NCBI GenBank assembly: GCA_963680875.1 | Contig: OY804584.1 | Location: 95,624,031-95,688,030, forward strand | Direction of reading: 5' to 3' | Length of the DNA: 64,000 nucleotides | Source: Bathymodiolus brooksi | Lineage: Eukaryota; Mollusca; Bivalvia; Mytilida; Modiolidae | Part shown: piece by piece, positions 42,901-51,549 of the stretch | Layout of the letters: every line of letters starts with the position of its first letter | How positions within the stretch are numbered: the first letter of the stretch is position 1 | The notes under the pieces: generated by a model | Told to the model about the DNA's origin: nothing | Seen by the model: the letters and a program-made list of their open reading frames with translations, nothing else | Databases searched by the model: none | Program-made: the position numbers and the translations under genes

Positions 42901-43834
42901 GTCATGCAAGAAATGTTTGAAGATACCAAAGTGTAATCAGAAGTCGTAAATCTAAGATACCAAAGTGTAATCAGAAGTCGTAAATCTAAGATACCAAAGT
43001 GTAATCAGAAGTCGTAAATCGAAGTTTTACATTTGAGTACGATTGCTTATATACCGAATACAGTGTTTTGATTGGTTCTTTTTCGAATACGAGTACAAAG
43101 TTCGAACTTCGGGATTTTTTTGGAGGACGTTTCTTGTTGACTTGGCATTTATTCTGAAGTTTTGCGTTACCATTATGTGATTTCATTTGTACTTTCGTTT
43201 GTGTCTTTTGTGTTCGAGTTGGCCATCTGATCGAGGTTTTGCATTTGTCGTAGCGTGTTTGAGATAACTTGATTTGTATGCTTACTACTAATGAATTTGA
43301 TTTAACTTTGAATTATCCAGGGAAACGGTTTATCCTTTCAACTTTCAACTATTTAATAAAGTCAGGCACAGCAGACTGCGCTACAAGAGCTCTTCAATTA
43401 TTTACAGATCATTATTAAGAGATGACAGAATGAGTAGATAATGTATACGTATTACACAAAAAACACATGAAGGTGATACACAAGTTATTACGGTCATAGG
43501 TTACGACTTGGGTCTACTTGACTCATACTATATTTAATACCAGGCTATGTGCTTAGTATAGTAATATATTTTAAAGTGGCCAATACCAGGGTATATTTAT
43601 TACGTACTTACCTGTATAATGTTCAATATTTGCACATTTAGGTTTCCCTGCTGTTGTAACACATGTTGCGAACAATCCTCTGGTAGAAGTCAACATCGAC
43701 ATTGTAGATAAAAACGACACCCAGTATGGTGTTGAAAACCCACCCAGATACAATGTGAAACCAATGGCTTCAAATAAAACAATTACTTTCCTGAATCGTA
43801 TTCTTGAAGTATAGTTCGTTTTGAATTTCTCCAT
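33701..43834 (-). CDS. Claudin/PMP22-like four-span membrane protein, three exons
   Basis: Exons 43834-43612 (223 nt), 37943-37797 (147 nt) and 33960-33701 (260 nt) join with matching phase-1 boundaries into 209 codons plus stop with no interruption. Predicted membrane spans are at about residues 17-35, 77-104, 114-134 and 147-168. The first outer loop holds PYW (36-38), GLF (53-55), C58 and C67, the W-GLW-C-C pattern of claudins and relatives. These proteins form cell-cell junctions or modulate membranes; the exact role here is unknown. The start is firm because TAA directly precedes the ATG in frame. Splice sites are ACAG|GTAAGT, TTTATTTCAG|AT, ACAG|GTAAAT and ATTTTTAG|GT. Minisatellites touch its upstream flank, exon 2 and C terminus. 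It could instead belong to another tetraspan subgroup. Confidence 0.75.
33961..34520. other. Claudin-like intron 2; family C scrap
   Basis: 34085-34125 contains CAAAAATGGACAATCCGGAG and AAACTGGCAAC, the terminal piece of family C also seen at 52465 and 61850. No other feature. Confidence 0.5.
34521..34985. repeat. 22-bp minisatellite, T/G-rich
   Basis: The unit is TTTTGTCTTGTTTTGATATTTG, about 17 copies, with longer variants carrying TTTGCTTTG inserts at 34644, 34680, 34808 and 34975. The lower-quality edges are TTTTGT- and TTTTCT-rich. It abuts a family B fragment. Open frames through it on either strand are artefacts. Confidence 0.9.
35060..35205 (-). repeat. Family B fragment next to the 22-bp array
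   Basis: It begins at AGTTTGAAGATACCAAAATG, the family 3' boundary, and continues through CGTAAATTGAAGAAGG to GGAATGAACTCGTGTG. Confidence 0.65.
35640..35935 (+). repeat. Family B copy, well preserved
   Basis: It runs from ATCACCGGGTTTGTAACTAG through GTGCCACTAGTAGAGCAGG and CCCGGTTTTTAGTGGGGTTC to CCCTTTGGTATCTCTTCAAA. One of the cleanest copies in the window. Confidence 0.8.
36280..36545 (-). repeat. Family B copy
   Basis: GAAGATATCAAAGAAATAAT, CCGTAAATCGAAGAAGGATA, CTACAAAACACTACACAG, then GTTCCACTATTGGCACCCGT. Confidence 0.75.
36600..36800 (+). repeat. Family E fragment
   Basis: It contains ATGTCTACCCGCGGACTGTT, TCAGTAAGCTAGCACTATAA, a CATTATCATCTCAT stretch, and AACTCGTTCTCGCCAT. The tRNA-like head is missing. 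Confidence 0.6.
36841..37040. repeat. 50-bp minisatellite, 4 copies
   Basis: Units start at 36841, 36891, 36941 and 36991, each TACTTTAGTTTGGGTCTAAG followed by TGTAA.GTT.GATAGTCTCT. It lies in intron 2 of the claudin-like gene. Confidence 0.9.
37116..37353. mobile_element. Palindromic Harbinger-type MITE
   Basis: Arms of about 100 bp are near-perfect inverted copies (..GCTAATCATATGATTAG.. in both). The ends GGGTTCGTTGTTGAAC and GTTCAACAAAGGACCC match the termini of the larger element at 59607-60099. The flanks are CTG and CAG, compatible with the CWG target used by some animal Harbinger elements. It lies in intron 2 of the claudin-like gene. Confidence 0.75.
37445..37736. repeat. Meta-type SINE joined to an opposite-strand tail piece
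   Basis: 37445-37680 is a minus-strand SINE (TGTTGTATCGAATACACC, GGTTTTCTTCTGG on the complement, tRNA-like head at 37600-37680). Directly after it, 37700-37736 reads GATATAACTGAAATATTGTT and GTGACGCCAAACACC, the plus-strand tail of the same SINE type. The arrangement is tail to tail around a tRNA head. Confidence 0.6.
37797..37943 (-). CDS. Claudin-like exon 2
   Basis: It encodes residues 75-123 (DLLITSIVFACLSLITYIVA.. to ..KLSIVTNILT), that is span 2, the short inner loop and the start of span 3. The acceptor is TTTATTTCAG|ATCTG and the donor ACAG|GTAAATAC. The length of 147 nt keeps the frame. The first 55 bases and the last 12 intron bases form the unit of the array immediately upstream in transcription. 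Confidence 0.8.
37943..40498 (-). repeat. 67-bp minisatellite of the claudin-like exon-2 splice acceptor
   Basis: About 37 units. On the minus strand each is GCTTTATTTCAG (12 bases of intron end) plus the first 55 bases of exon 2, from ATCTGTTGATA to ACGTATATTGT. Each also contains CTGATAAC about 25 bases before the next AG, a fair branch-point match, so each is a complete candidate 3' splice site. No unit has a donor. The most variable sites are AACAGG/ACCAGG, GCTATC/GTTATC and a TAAGTCATCAG variant. It fills the 3' end of intron 1. Confidence 0.93.
38417..38556 (-). pseudogene. Second copy of claudin-like exon 2, without donor
   Basis: It is identical in sense to exon 2 from its acceptor up to ..GTAACAAACATA, then fuses directly to TTCAGATCTG of the next array unit, losing TTAACAGGTAAATAC. 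It is offset by 613 bp from the real exon, together with the next several units, so a block of exon 2 plus about seven units was duplicated in tandem. Confidence 0.85.
40499..40518 (-). promoter_or_regulatory. Probable original branch point and acceptor of intron 1
   Basis: On the minus strand TACTAAC (40518-40512) is a perfect branch-point consensus, followed by ACAAGCATTTCAG with the AG at 40500-40499, the outermost unit of the array. The true exon 2 lies 2.5 kb further on, so the array has grown between this branch point and the functional exon. Confidence 0.55.
40539..40632 (-). repeat. Family A fragment
   Basis: GACTGATTTTGTCTGTTTAT through TTCGGAGTTCGGTAATTTTG to ACCCTTATT. It lies 20 bp beyond the end of the 67-bp array. 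Confidence 0.75.
40633..41289. other. No gene seen (claudin-like intron 1)
   Basis: AT-rich intronic sequence without recognisable features. Confidence 0.45.
41290..41757 (+). mobile_element. Family A element with an internal array
   Basis: From AGAGTAATAACAAATTACCG to TTTTTACGTCACAC, colinear with 7527-7854 except for the extra repeats at 41316-41490. Confidence 0.8.
41316..41490. repeat. 35-bp minisatellite, 5 copies, inside family A
   Basis: The unit is GAACTCCGAACAATCTTACA plus AAGGGAAAGTCAAAA. The ordinary family A copy (7555-7590) has it once. Confidence 0.92.
41915..42400. repeat. Two family B copies in inverted arrangement
   Basis: 41915-42110 (minus: ATACAACAGGGGTAATCAGA to CCTGCTACACTAGTGACACC) faces 42185-42400 (plus: CACGACGGGTGCCACTAGTA to the degenerate 3' end). 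The same layout occurs at 4990-5330. Confidence 0.7.
42401..42913. other. No gene seen (claudin-like intron 1)
   Basis: AT-rich and unrecognised. Confidence 0.45.
42914..43030 (-). repeat. Family B 3' end triplicated, 34-bp unit
   Basis: GATACCAAAGTGTAATCAGA plus AGTCGTAAATCTAA is present three times (42922, 42956, 42990). The first copy still has the family boundary GTTTGAA before it. Confidence 0.85.
43031..43611. other. No further feature (claudin-like intron 1)
   Basis: 43031-43400 holds CGAATACGAGTACAAAGTTC and TGTGTCTTTTGTGTTCGAGT; no family recognised. The 5' splice region of intron 1 is at its high end. Confidence 0.4.
43612..43834 (-). CDS. Claudin-like exon 1
   Basis: It encodes residues 1-74 and one base of codon 75. 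It starts MEKFKTNYTSRIRFRKVIVL, covers span 1 and most of the outer loop, and ends ..CANIEHYT with donor ACAG|GTAAGTAC, a near-perfect 5' splice site. Confidence 0.8.
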
Positions 43835-43952
43835 TTAGGACAAGATTTATCTACTTCTGTCAGATAATGAGTTAATTAACAATTTTTCATGAATGTTTCT
43901 ATGGCAACACGGTAGGTTTTCTGGTTCGATAACACTATGTTTGTCCTCCTGA

Positions 43953-44092
43953 AATAATAGTTGAATCAAGTTTTTAACGACATCGCAATAATAGTTGAAA
44001 ACAAGCGTTTAACGACATCGCAATAATAGTTGAAAACAAGCGTTTAACGACATCGCAATGATAGTTGACAACAGGCGTTTTTACGACACCTT
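43953..44092. repeat. 35-bp minisatellite, 4 copies, upstream of claudin-like exon 1
   Basis: Units contain AATAATAGTTGAAAACAAGC and GTTTAACGACATCGC. It begins 119 bp upstream of the start codon, so it lies in the 5' untranslated region or promoter of the gene. Confidence 0.85.
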
Positions 44093-44628
44093 ACAAATTG
44101 TTGAAAACAGACGTATTACGACATCGTACCAAATCAGGAATAAATACAATATCATATCATAATAATAAAATATGTTACCAAAATACCACACCGTTGGAAC
44201 AATACTAAATTCCAATTGAAAAATCGTAGAAATGATTTAAAATCGATTCACAATAATAATAATAATAATAAAATATATATTTAACAACTATTAACTTAAT
44301 ATGTTAACTTTGACTTTTAACTATTAGTCACAAACTCTACATCGAATCAAAAGTTATTATCAACATCATGTCAATATCATTAAGGAAATATTAAAAATAG
44401 TTTATAAATTAACTTATTGTGTATGCATTGGAACGAATCGAATCAAAGTAAACGATAGTTTAATAACTAGATATATCAGGTTATTAAAGCAAAACGTAGG
44501 TAATATGGGATTGAACATATTAAAAAAATATTTAATTTTACGAGTGACTGAAAATGGGAATTAAAAGCTTTTTTCTACTATTAAAATGTTTAGTATATAT
44601 TTGTTTTTTCAACTGTTTCTTACACTTA
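44093..44628. other. Upstream flank of the claudin-like gene; nothing recognised
   Basis: AT-rich, with an AAT microsatellite of about 20 bp at 44249. A promoter is expected somewhere here but no TATA or initiator can be assigned with confidence. Confidence 0.4.
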
Positions 44629-44927
44629 GGGGCCGACCATTTAACTTGCAGGGGGGGGGGGGGGGGTTATGGTATTTTGTTTCGTTCAGAAAAAAAATTT
44701 CTGACAACACGAGAGTTAGAATATTTATTTGTTTTGTCGTGCTTAGCGCGAATTTTTTTTCCAGAAATTAACATAAGGTTATATGACAAAAACTCTGAAT
44801 CAGATTATTTTTTTTTCCTCCACCAAAATTAGAGTATTTTTTTCAGCAACATTGGGAATCAGAATTTTTTTTTAGAAAATACCATAACCCCCCCCCCCCC
44901 CCCCTTTCAAGTTAAACGGTCGTTCCC
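44629..44927. mobile_element. Harbinger-like MITE with G-tract inverted repeats
   Basis: The left end GGGGCCGACCATTTAACTTG is followed by about 16 G and then TTATGGTATTTT. The right end is the inverse (AAAATACCATAACC, a C-tract of 16, CAAGTTAAACGGTCGTTCCC). TTA flanks both sides, the 3-bp TWA target duplication of PIF/Harbinger elements. Frames through it are not coding. Confidence 0.8.
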
Positions 44928-45373
44928 TTATGTATATTTGATAGACTCAGATCGACGTCCAGTCTCTATTCGACGTCCACTCCTCAAATCGGCGTCCACA
45001 GAGGTCATTATAATAATAATAATAATAATATTTTATTCAGGCAAATCAAGCACATACATATAAAACACACATATACTATTACAATATACATAAAAATAAG
45101 TTATAAATATTGTAAACTTGACAGCCTAGGATAACCCATAAAGCCCAATAAATTGAGCTTATTTCCAATGGGGTCCTTGTCTTGTAAGATTACAAGAGTA
45201 AAATAATAAAAATTGTTTACCCATAAAACACACTAGCACATAAAATATTTTAAAGTAAAGCAGTAAATTACAAGCACTATATTGAGCTTGCCTGAACAAC
45301 ATTTTTTTTAAATTTTCATGAGTGATTTTTAAAAATTAAGATATTCATTTTCTTCTCTTCTTCTTGCCTCAAA

Positions 45374-46300
45374 TTAAAAAAATTCTTTTACTGCATTTTT
45401 AAATGCTTCGTTATTAGTTACATTCTTAATAGAAATTGGCAAACTGTTCTGGTCTCTTACTGCATTATATGAAAAGCTATTAGTGCTACATAAATTTGCG
45501 TTTGGAGTAATACAATTTAGATTAGAGGCTCCCCTTGTATTTCCTTGATTAATATTAAAATTTTCACATAAATATTCTGGTGCTCTACCATGATATATAT
45601 TAAAAACATGGTTAATTCTAAGATGACTTACTCTCTCTGGTACAGAAAGCATTCCAACACTGTCTAGTATATCACAAATTATGCGAGTTCTGGGTCCCAG
45701 GTCGAGGACAAATCGCACAACCCTATTTTGTAATATTTGAAGCTTTTTGGTCAATCCCGAGCCTAAACCACTGTACCATGAAGAACATGAATAATCAAAA
45801 TAACACTGAATTAAAGCTGTTGAAAGTGTTTTTCTCGACCTGGGATCAAGACATTTTGCATTTCTATATAAAAATTTAAGTCTACCATTTACTTTACTGA
45901 CAATATTTGAGACTATATTTTCAAAATTTAAATATTTATCAATATGTACTCTTAAATATTTAACTACCTCTGTTGATGTAATAACATGTTCATAACATTT
46001 CACATAAAAGTTTTTAATTTGTCTGATCTTTCTTTTAGGGCCAAAAAGCATACATTCAGTCTTGCCAAGGTGTAAAGACAATTTATTATCAGTTAACCAG
46101 TCTGAACATTTTTCTAATACATTGCCTAATTTAGACGATATAATATTAGGATCGTTATGTGTATACAGTATTGCACTTTCATCTGCATTCAATATCAGTT
46201 TACAGTCTCCATCTATACTTATTGACATATCATAGACATAGGTCAGAAAAAGCAGGGGCCTTAGTATGCTACCCTGGGGCACCCCACATGATACATTCAT
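45374..46300 (-). pseudogene. LINE reverse transcriptase, C-terminal part
   Basis: The 308-codon frame reads CGVPQGSILRPLLFLTYVYD, then LILNADESAILYTH where an active enzyme has Y-A-D-D, then LSLHLGKTECMLFG and WYSGL (thumb). The catalytic box is N-A-D-E, so this copy could not polymerise even without its stops. It ends AVKEFF at 45374. Confidence 0.88.
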
Positions 46301-46392
46301 AGGTTCTGAAATTGTACTGTTTACAGATACAAACTGGACTCTGTCTGTTAGATATGACTCAAACTAATCTACTGACTGTACACCCATGACTT

Positions 46393-46895
46393 TCAGCTTA
46401 CTACACAAAATATTGTGATCGACAGTGTCAAAGCCTTCTGTAGGTCTAACATTATCATCCCTGTATACAGACCTTTAGCATTATTAGTTCTTAAATAGTC
46501 TAATAGATATATGAGACATGTGTCTATGGAATACTTTTGTCTAAAACCTGACTGTAAATGATATAATATTTTGCTTTCTTGTAAAAATTCAACAAGTTGT
46601 TTATACCCACTCCTTTCTAATATTTTATATACTATACTCAATATACTGATTGGTCTATAATTACAAACCTCTAAAGGGCTGTTTTTCTTAAATAGAGGTT
46701 TAACTCTGGCATATTTCATGCTTTGGGGAACAACCCCTGTGGTAAATGACTGATTAATTATAGCTGTAATAGGGACTTGTATTACATTAGCACCATCTTT
46801 TATAAATCGAGCTGGAATTTCATCTAAACCAGTGCTTTTATTGGCATTAAGAGAACATAGCTCTTTAAAAACAAACTCTTCAGTTACAGGTTGTA
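46393..46895 (-). pseudogene. LINE reverse transcriptase, N-terminal part
   Basis: The minus frame reads LNANKSTGLDEIPARFI (RT motif 0/1), VKPLFKKNSPLEVCNYRPIS, LSIVYKILER, LQSGFRQKYSIDT and MLDLQKA. A lost base in the next codon (expected F-D-T-V-D) shifts the frame right at the first catalytic aspartate motif, near 46432. An in-frame stop follows near 46364. Confidence 0.85.
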
Positions 46896-47067
46896 AAAAA
46901 AGTTTTTTTTATGAGGATTTCTCCTTTTATAAAAATTTAAAAATAGTTGTGAGGTAACAATATAGACACCTTTTGCTTTTGCAAGATTTGTTGCAAGCTC
47001 AGAAGCCACTGTAGTAAAAAAAATATTAAAAAAATCACCAATAGTTTTAGAATCATGACACAGTTCA

Positions 47068-48017
47068 TTGTTTATATTCAGAACAATACTTGCTTCTTCA
47101 GTTTTACTTGTGTACCCCAGACATTGTTTATATTCAGAACAATACTTTCTTCTTCAGTTTTACTTGTGTACCCCAGACATTGTTTATATTCAGAACAATA
47201 CTTTCTTCTTCAGTTTTACTTGTGTACCCCAGACATTGTTTATATTAAGAACAATACTTGCTTCTTCAGTTTTACTTGTGTACCCCAGACATTGTTTATA
47301 TTCAGAACAATACTTGCTTCTTCAGTTTTACTTGTGTACCCCAGACATTGTTTATATTCAGAACAATACTTGCTTCTTCAGTTTTACTTGTGTACCCCAG
47401 ACATTTTTATATTCAGAACAATACTTTCTTCTTCAGTTTTACTTGTGTACCCCAGACATTGTTTATATTCAGAACAATACTTGCTTCTTCAGTTTTACTT
47501 GTGTACCCCAGACATTGTTTATATTCAGAACAATACTTGCTTCTTCAGTTTTACTTGTGTACCCCAGACATTGTTTATTTTCAGAACAATACTTTCTTCT
47601 TCAGTTTTACTTGTGTACCCCAGACATTGTTTATATTCAGAACAATACTTTCTTCTTCAGTTTTACTTGTGTACCCCAGACATTGTTTATATTCAGAACA
47701 ATACTTGCTTCTTCAGTTTTACTTGTGTACCCCAGACATTGTTTATATTCAGAACAATACTTTCTTCTTCAGTTTTACTTGTGTACCCCAGACATTGTTT
47801 ATATTCAGAACAATACTTTCTTCTTCAGTTTTACTTGTGTACCCCAGATATTGTTTATATTCAGAACAATACTTGCTTCTTCAGTTTTACTTGTGTACCC
47901 CAGACATTGTTTATATTCAGAACAATACTTGCTTCTTCAGTTTTACTTGTGTACCCCAGACATTGTTTATATTCAGAACAATACTTGCTTCTTCAGTTTT
48001 ACTTGTGTACCCCAGAT
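47068..48017. repeat. 56-bp minisatellite, about 17 copies, inside the LINE
   Basis: The unit starts TTGTTTATATTCAGAACAAT and ends GTGTACCCCAGACA. On the minus strand one unit encodes the ..WGTQVKLKKQVLF linker piece, and the LINE resumes on the other side (..NNELCHDSKTI), so the array was made from the element's own sequence. The main variation is ACTTGCTTC/ACTTTCTTC. Three open plus-strand frames through it are artefacts. Confidence 0.93.
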
Positions 48018-48230
48018 CATTGAACTGTTTCCACATTTCTTTGGATCATTTCTATTTTCTTCAATTTTGTCAGAAAAGTAATTTGATCTAGCTGATTTCA
48101 CCTCTCTCTGAACTTTATTTCTTATAATACAGAATTTGTTATGATCTTCGGAGTTATTATATTTTCTATATTTAAGTAATAATTCATCTCTTTTTTTTTT
48201 TAGAGATTTAATATTTCTGTTGACATCCAA
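47973..48230 (-). pseudogene. LINE linker between endonuclease and RT
   Basis: It encodes a basic helix (KSLKKKRDELLLKYRKY, NKFCIIRNKVQREVKSARSN, YFSDKIEENRNDPKKC), the usual region between the two domains. It runs into WGTQVKLKKQVLF, the segment that is repeated in the adjacent array, and stops there. Confidence 0.75.
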
Positions 48231-49140
48231 GGTTCTGTATTTTGTTTTACTCTAATTTCTTTCAATGGAATAACAATATCTAGAACACCTGTAAATAATT
48301 TCCTGAAACAATTCCAATTTTCATTTACTGGTTTTGTCTCATTACACTTTGTCCAGTCTATTTTATTTAATTCTTCAACAAAACTAGCAGTATTATACTT
48401 TTTTAAAGATCTTATTTTGATGTTTGTATGTTTACCACTTGTTGTTCTTTTGATTTTTCTACAACAATATATTATATTATGATCACTTAAACCAACACAA
48501 ATTGACCCGGATTTAACTATATTTTCTGGTTTGTTACATAAAATAAGGTCAATTATCGACGAACAATTTTCAGTTACTCTTGTAGGTTCATTTATAATCT
48601 GTTCAAAACCAAATAATTGCATTATATTAGTAAATGATATACCAAGTGAATTGTTATTTTTTTTCATACATATATTAAAGTCACCTAGAATAATAGTTTC
48701 AGTGTCAGATTTTAATTGACATAATACATTTACAAATTTGTCAATAAAGTCAGACATCTTAGGTGGACGGTATATTGTTCCGATGACTATTGGTTTTGTC
48801 TTAGGAAGCAGTAGTTCTATCCAAAGCGACTCTACACCATCCGTTTGTAAATCAGCTCTTGGATTAAATGCAATACTGTTGATTATATAGGTACAAACGT
48901 CCCCTCCATGTCGATCTCTATCGTTATGCAGGATGAAATAGCACTCGATCTGGATTTCGCTGTTTATCACAGAATAGTCAAGCCAAGTTTCTGATATTGC
49001 AATGTCTGCAGCTTTGTACTCTTTGGCCATGATTCTAAGTTCTGACATTTTTGGTAGGATTGATCTTGCATTCACATGAATAAAATGCATTGCTTTAAGA
49101 TTTGGAAATTCAAAAATGTTCTCTTTTTCTTCTTTCCTTA
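48200..49140 (-). pseudogene. LINE AP-endonuclease domain
   Basis: The 296-codon frame from 49090 (homology extends back to about 49140) shows the endonuclease motifs: HVNARSIL (N, residue 7), ISETWLD (catalytic E34), GTIYRPP (104-110), ILGDFNI (D and N, 134-140), SSIIDLIL and LSDHNIIYC (catalytic SDH, 202-204). All key residues are present. This domain nicks target DNA in intact elements. The frame ends by frameshift into the linker frame at about 48200-48230. Confidence 0.85.
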
Positions 49141-49349
49141 TATCAATTCACGGTCCAATTTTAGGATATTCTGAAATCAGCGTCCTTTCCAAACTCTCAT
49201 TTCTATAGGCCCGTTTACACGATCAAAGTTTGCCATCATAAATAATTGTAACGACAGGTTTGTTTTTTAATCTGTTTTTTTGTGCGAGTGTTTTTTTTTT
49301 GTTTTGTGTGTTTTTTAAGCATTTTCCCATTCTTTAATATTATCAACAG

Positions 49350-49645
49350 AGGTAGATTCTACTTTGGCGGACCACAGAAGCAAGATATTGTAATAAACAA
49401 AGTGCATGGCCCATAACCTTTCATTTTGTTACCATGCGGATATGACAACAAAAGGGTTAGGTTTAGGGTTAGGATAGGGTTAAGGTTAGGGCTTAGGGTT
49501 ATGGTTAGTGTTAGGGTTTAGGGTTAGATTAGGTTAGGGTTATGGTTAATGTTAGGGTTAGGGTAAGGATTAAGGTTATGGTTAGGATTAAGGTTAGGGT
49601 TAGGATTAAGGTTAGGGTTAAGGTCCGCTAAAGTGGAAGTACTCC
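49350..49645. repeat. Interstitial telomere-like block between inverted arms
   Basis: 49453-49620 is a degenerate TTAGGG array (GGGTTAGG, GTTAAGG, GTTATGG variants). It is bracketed by AGATTCTACTTTGGCGGACC (left) and GGTCCGCTAAAGTGGAAGTA (right), which are inverted copies of about 20-24 bp. TTAGGG is the telomere repeat of molluscs. Inverted arms suggest a mobile element that carries the repeats rather than a chromosome-fusion scar. Confidence 0.75.
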
Positions 49646-51149
49646 TAAACAAAATAGGATTTTATCTACAGTAACTATAAAATACATAGGCATTTTTGTC
49701 ATCAAGAACCCCTCATCTGGAATCTGGTTTTGTCCCTTCTCAATCATTGCTTCAAAAACATTCCCTAACGGGTGTGAAGTCATTTGAAGTATACGTCAGT
49801 GACGTCATTGGACGTCGATTTGAGAAAGTGAAAAACGTCGATCTGAGTCTTTCATGTTTACATTCTTTCGTTACATCCGGGTTCGCTTAATATGTAGTTC
49901 CCTTCTTCTAACAAAATATAAACTAACGAAAAGGATGGATGAGTTAATGATTGTTCTTTATCGCTAAGTGAGCAATATTTCATATTACTAATAACACTGT
50001 CGTCAAAGAGCTCCGGTCGGAATTGTTCTGTCATCTTCCGGTACAAGTCAATTAGGCATGTTTGACATACAAGCGACGACAAAATGTAAGTATTATGATC
50101 ATATAGTTTTATTATATCTTGAATCCAGAAGATGTCGTTATCGGTCGATTATTTTTGCTTGTTTTTACCTATATGTTTCTGCGGTTAACTTAATAGATTA
50201 CTCAGATATAGATAAAATGATGGACATAAACAATGAAAAATGCTATTAATGAGATTGAAATCATCAAATAAAGCTATAAAAAGTAGTCTATATGTGTAAT
50301 TAAAGTACACAAACCCTTTGTAATGCTTATATACATGATAGTTTGCACTGGCGTGCCACCATGAATAGTTTTAGACTTGCTACAGTAAAAAACACAATGC
50401 TTATTTACGTACATTCGTTCCCGCTCTGTCAGCCACTACTTTCCGGTTGGGTCCCAAAAATTGTTTTTCAATAGAACCGGTTTTGTCTATGTAAAAAAAT
50501 TGAAAGAATAGCGAAAACAGCTCAATATCACAATTATGTTTCCTTTTTGTAATTTATTTAAGGTTCATTATAACACTTGTCAAGGATATGTTCGACTTGC
50601 AAATTGATAAAAAGAAAAAACAAAAAATTGTCTTCAATGAATAAAAGTTGTGAAAAAAAAACCACCAGCACATAGTCAAAATATTTATAGAAAAATCTAA
50701 TTTTACACTGCAAAAATAAATGATATTTGGACAAAAAATGAAATGAATAATAAAAACAATCATAAAGCATCATAATTCAAAACATTATATTCACAGTATA
50801 TTTATAAATACTTACGATAATTATCCGTGTCTTGCTTTAAAAATACCGCTTTAAAATATCCCGGATGTTGACCAAACATTTTCGATCGGAGCTCTTTGAC
50901 GACAGTGAATAAAGACATTGAAATATTTTAGCAGTATAAAATTTATTATCTGTAGTAAGCGATTTACACCTTAAGATATATTTGTCAATGTCTTTATATA
51001 CTTCAATAAAAAAACAAAAGTAGAGGGGTTAATTAAAAAAAAATTATATAACACAGGAAAAACATACAAAAATGAAAAATGTAGCTTGAATGGATAATAT
51101 ATCATACATATCAACAAAAGCCCCCTCCAAAAAGAAAAAAAATGAAAAC
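49646..51149. other. No gene seen
   Basis: AT-rich with several short frames of no recognisable content. 49980-50040 and 50870-50905 share CATTTTC-like and GAGCTCTTTGACGACAGTG/GTCGTCAAAGAGCTC, an inverted pair, suggesting another decayed fold-back element. Confidence 0.45.
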
Positions 51150-51270
51150 AGAAACTCATGGCGTGTGTACTCGATACAACATTATGTGATAAAGTTTGTC
51201 AGTGACTTTCGGCAAGCAGGTCGGTGGTTTTCTCCGGGTAATCCGGTTTCCTCCACCAAAATGTTGATGA
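51150..51270 (+). repeat. Meta-type SINE fragment
   Basis: GTGTACTCGATACAACATTA, AAGTTTGTCAGTGACTTTCG, GGTCGGTGGTTTTCTCCGGG and GGTTTCCTCCACCAAAA: the core without head or tail. Confidence 0.75.
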
Positions 51271-51299
51271 TGTAAGTTTTGTACACATAAATCGATTTT

Positions 51300-51440
51300 T
51301 TATAGTGCTAGCTGACTGACACAAACATCCGTGGATAGACATGTCGCTCCATTCGACCACATTGTCTGGATTCCGAGCCCATCAGTGACTTCTCTTATTT
51401 CTTAATGTTGGTATTCCAGTCGTTACGATAAGCACCGGTC
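51300..51440 (-). repeat. Family E fragment
   Basis: The plus strand shows TATAGTGCTAGCTGACTGAC and GTGGATAGACATGTCGCTCC, the complement of the family E body. Confidence 0.55.
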
Positions 51441-51549
51441 CTCCGGACAAGACCAATAAAGTTGTCAGTTTTTATTTTGAATTCAAGAATTTTATCTGGA
51501 CCATTAAATTCAAATTTTCATTTCGAGGACTGTTTCTACGGAAAACGGG

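Larger units (their letters stand above)
45012..49150 (-). mobile_element. Degenerate non-LTR retrotransposon (LINE)
   Basis: Order on the minus strand: AP endonuclease (49140-48200), linker (48230-47973), an array grown from the linker (48017-47068), reverse transcriptase (46990-45374), and a 360-bp untranslated tail ending GAATAAAATATTATTATTAT. The tail microsatellite and endonuclease/RT layout fit the Jockey/CR1/L2 group. The original length without the array is about 3.2 kb. It is inactive through frameshifts, stops and catalytic changes. No target duplication was located. Confidence 0.85.

Noticed and set aside
47055..48091. Three plus-strand frames of 277-337 codons
   Set aside because: Antisense of the LINE linker array.
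49453..49620. True chromosome end
   Set aside because: The repeats are degenerate, only about 170 bp long and flanked on both sides by ordinary DNA and inverted arms.
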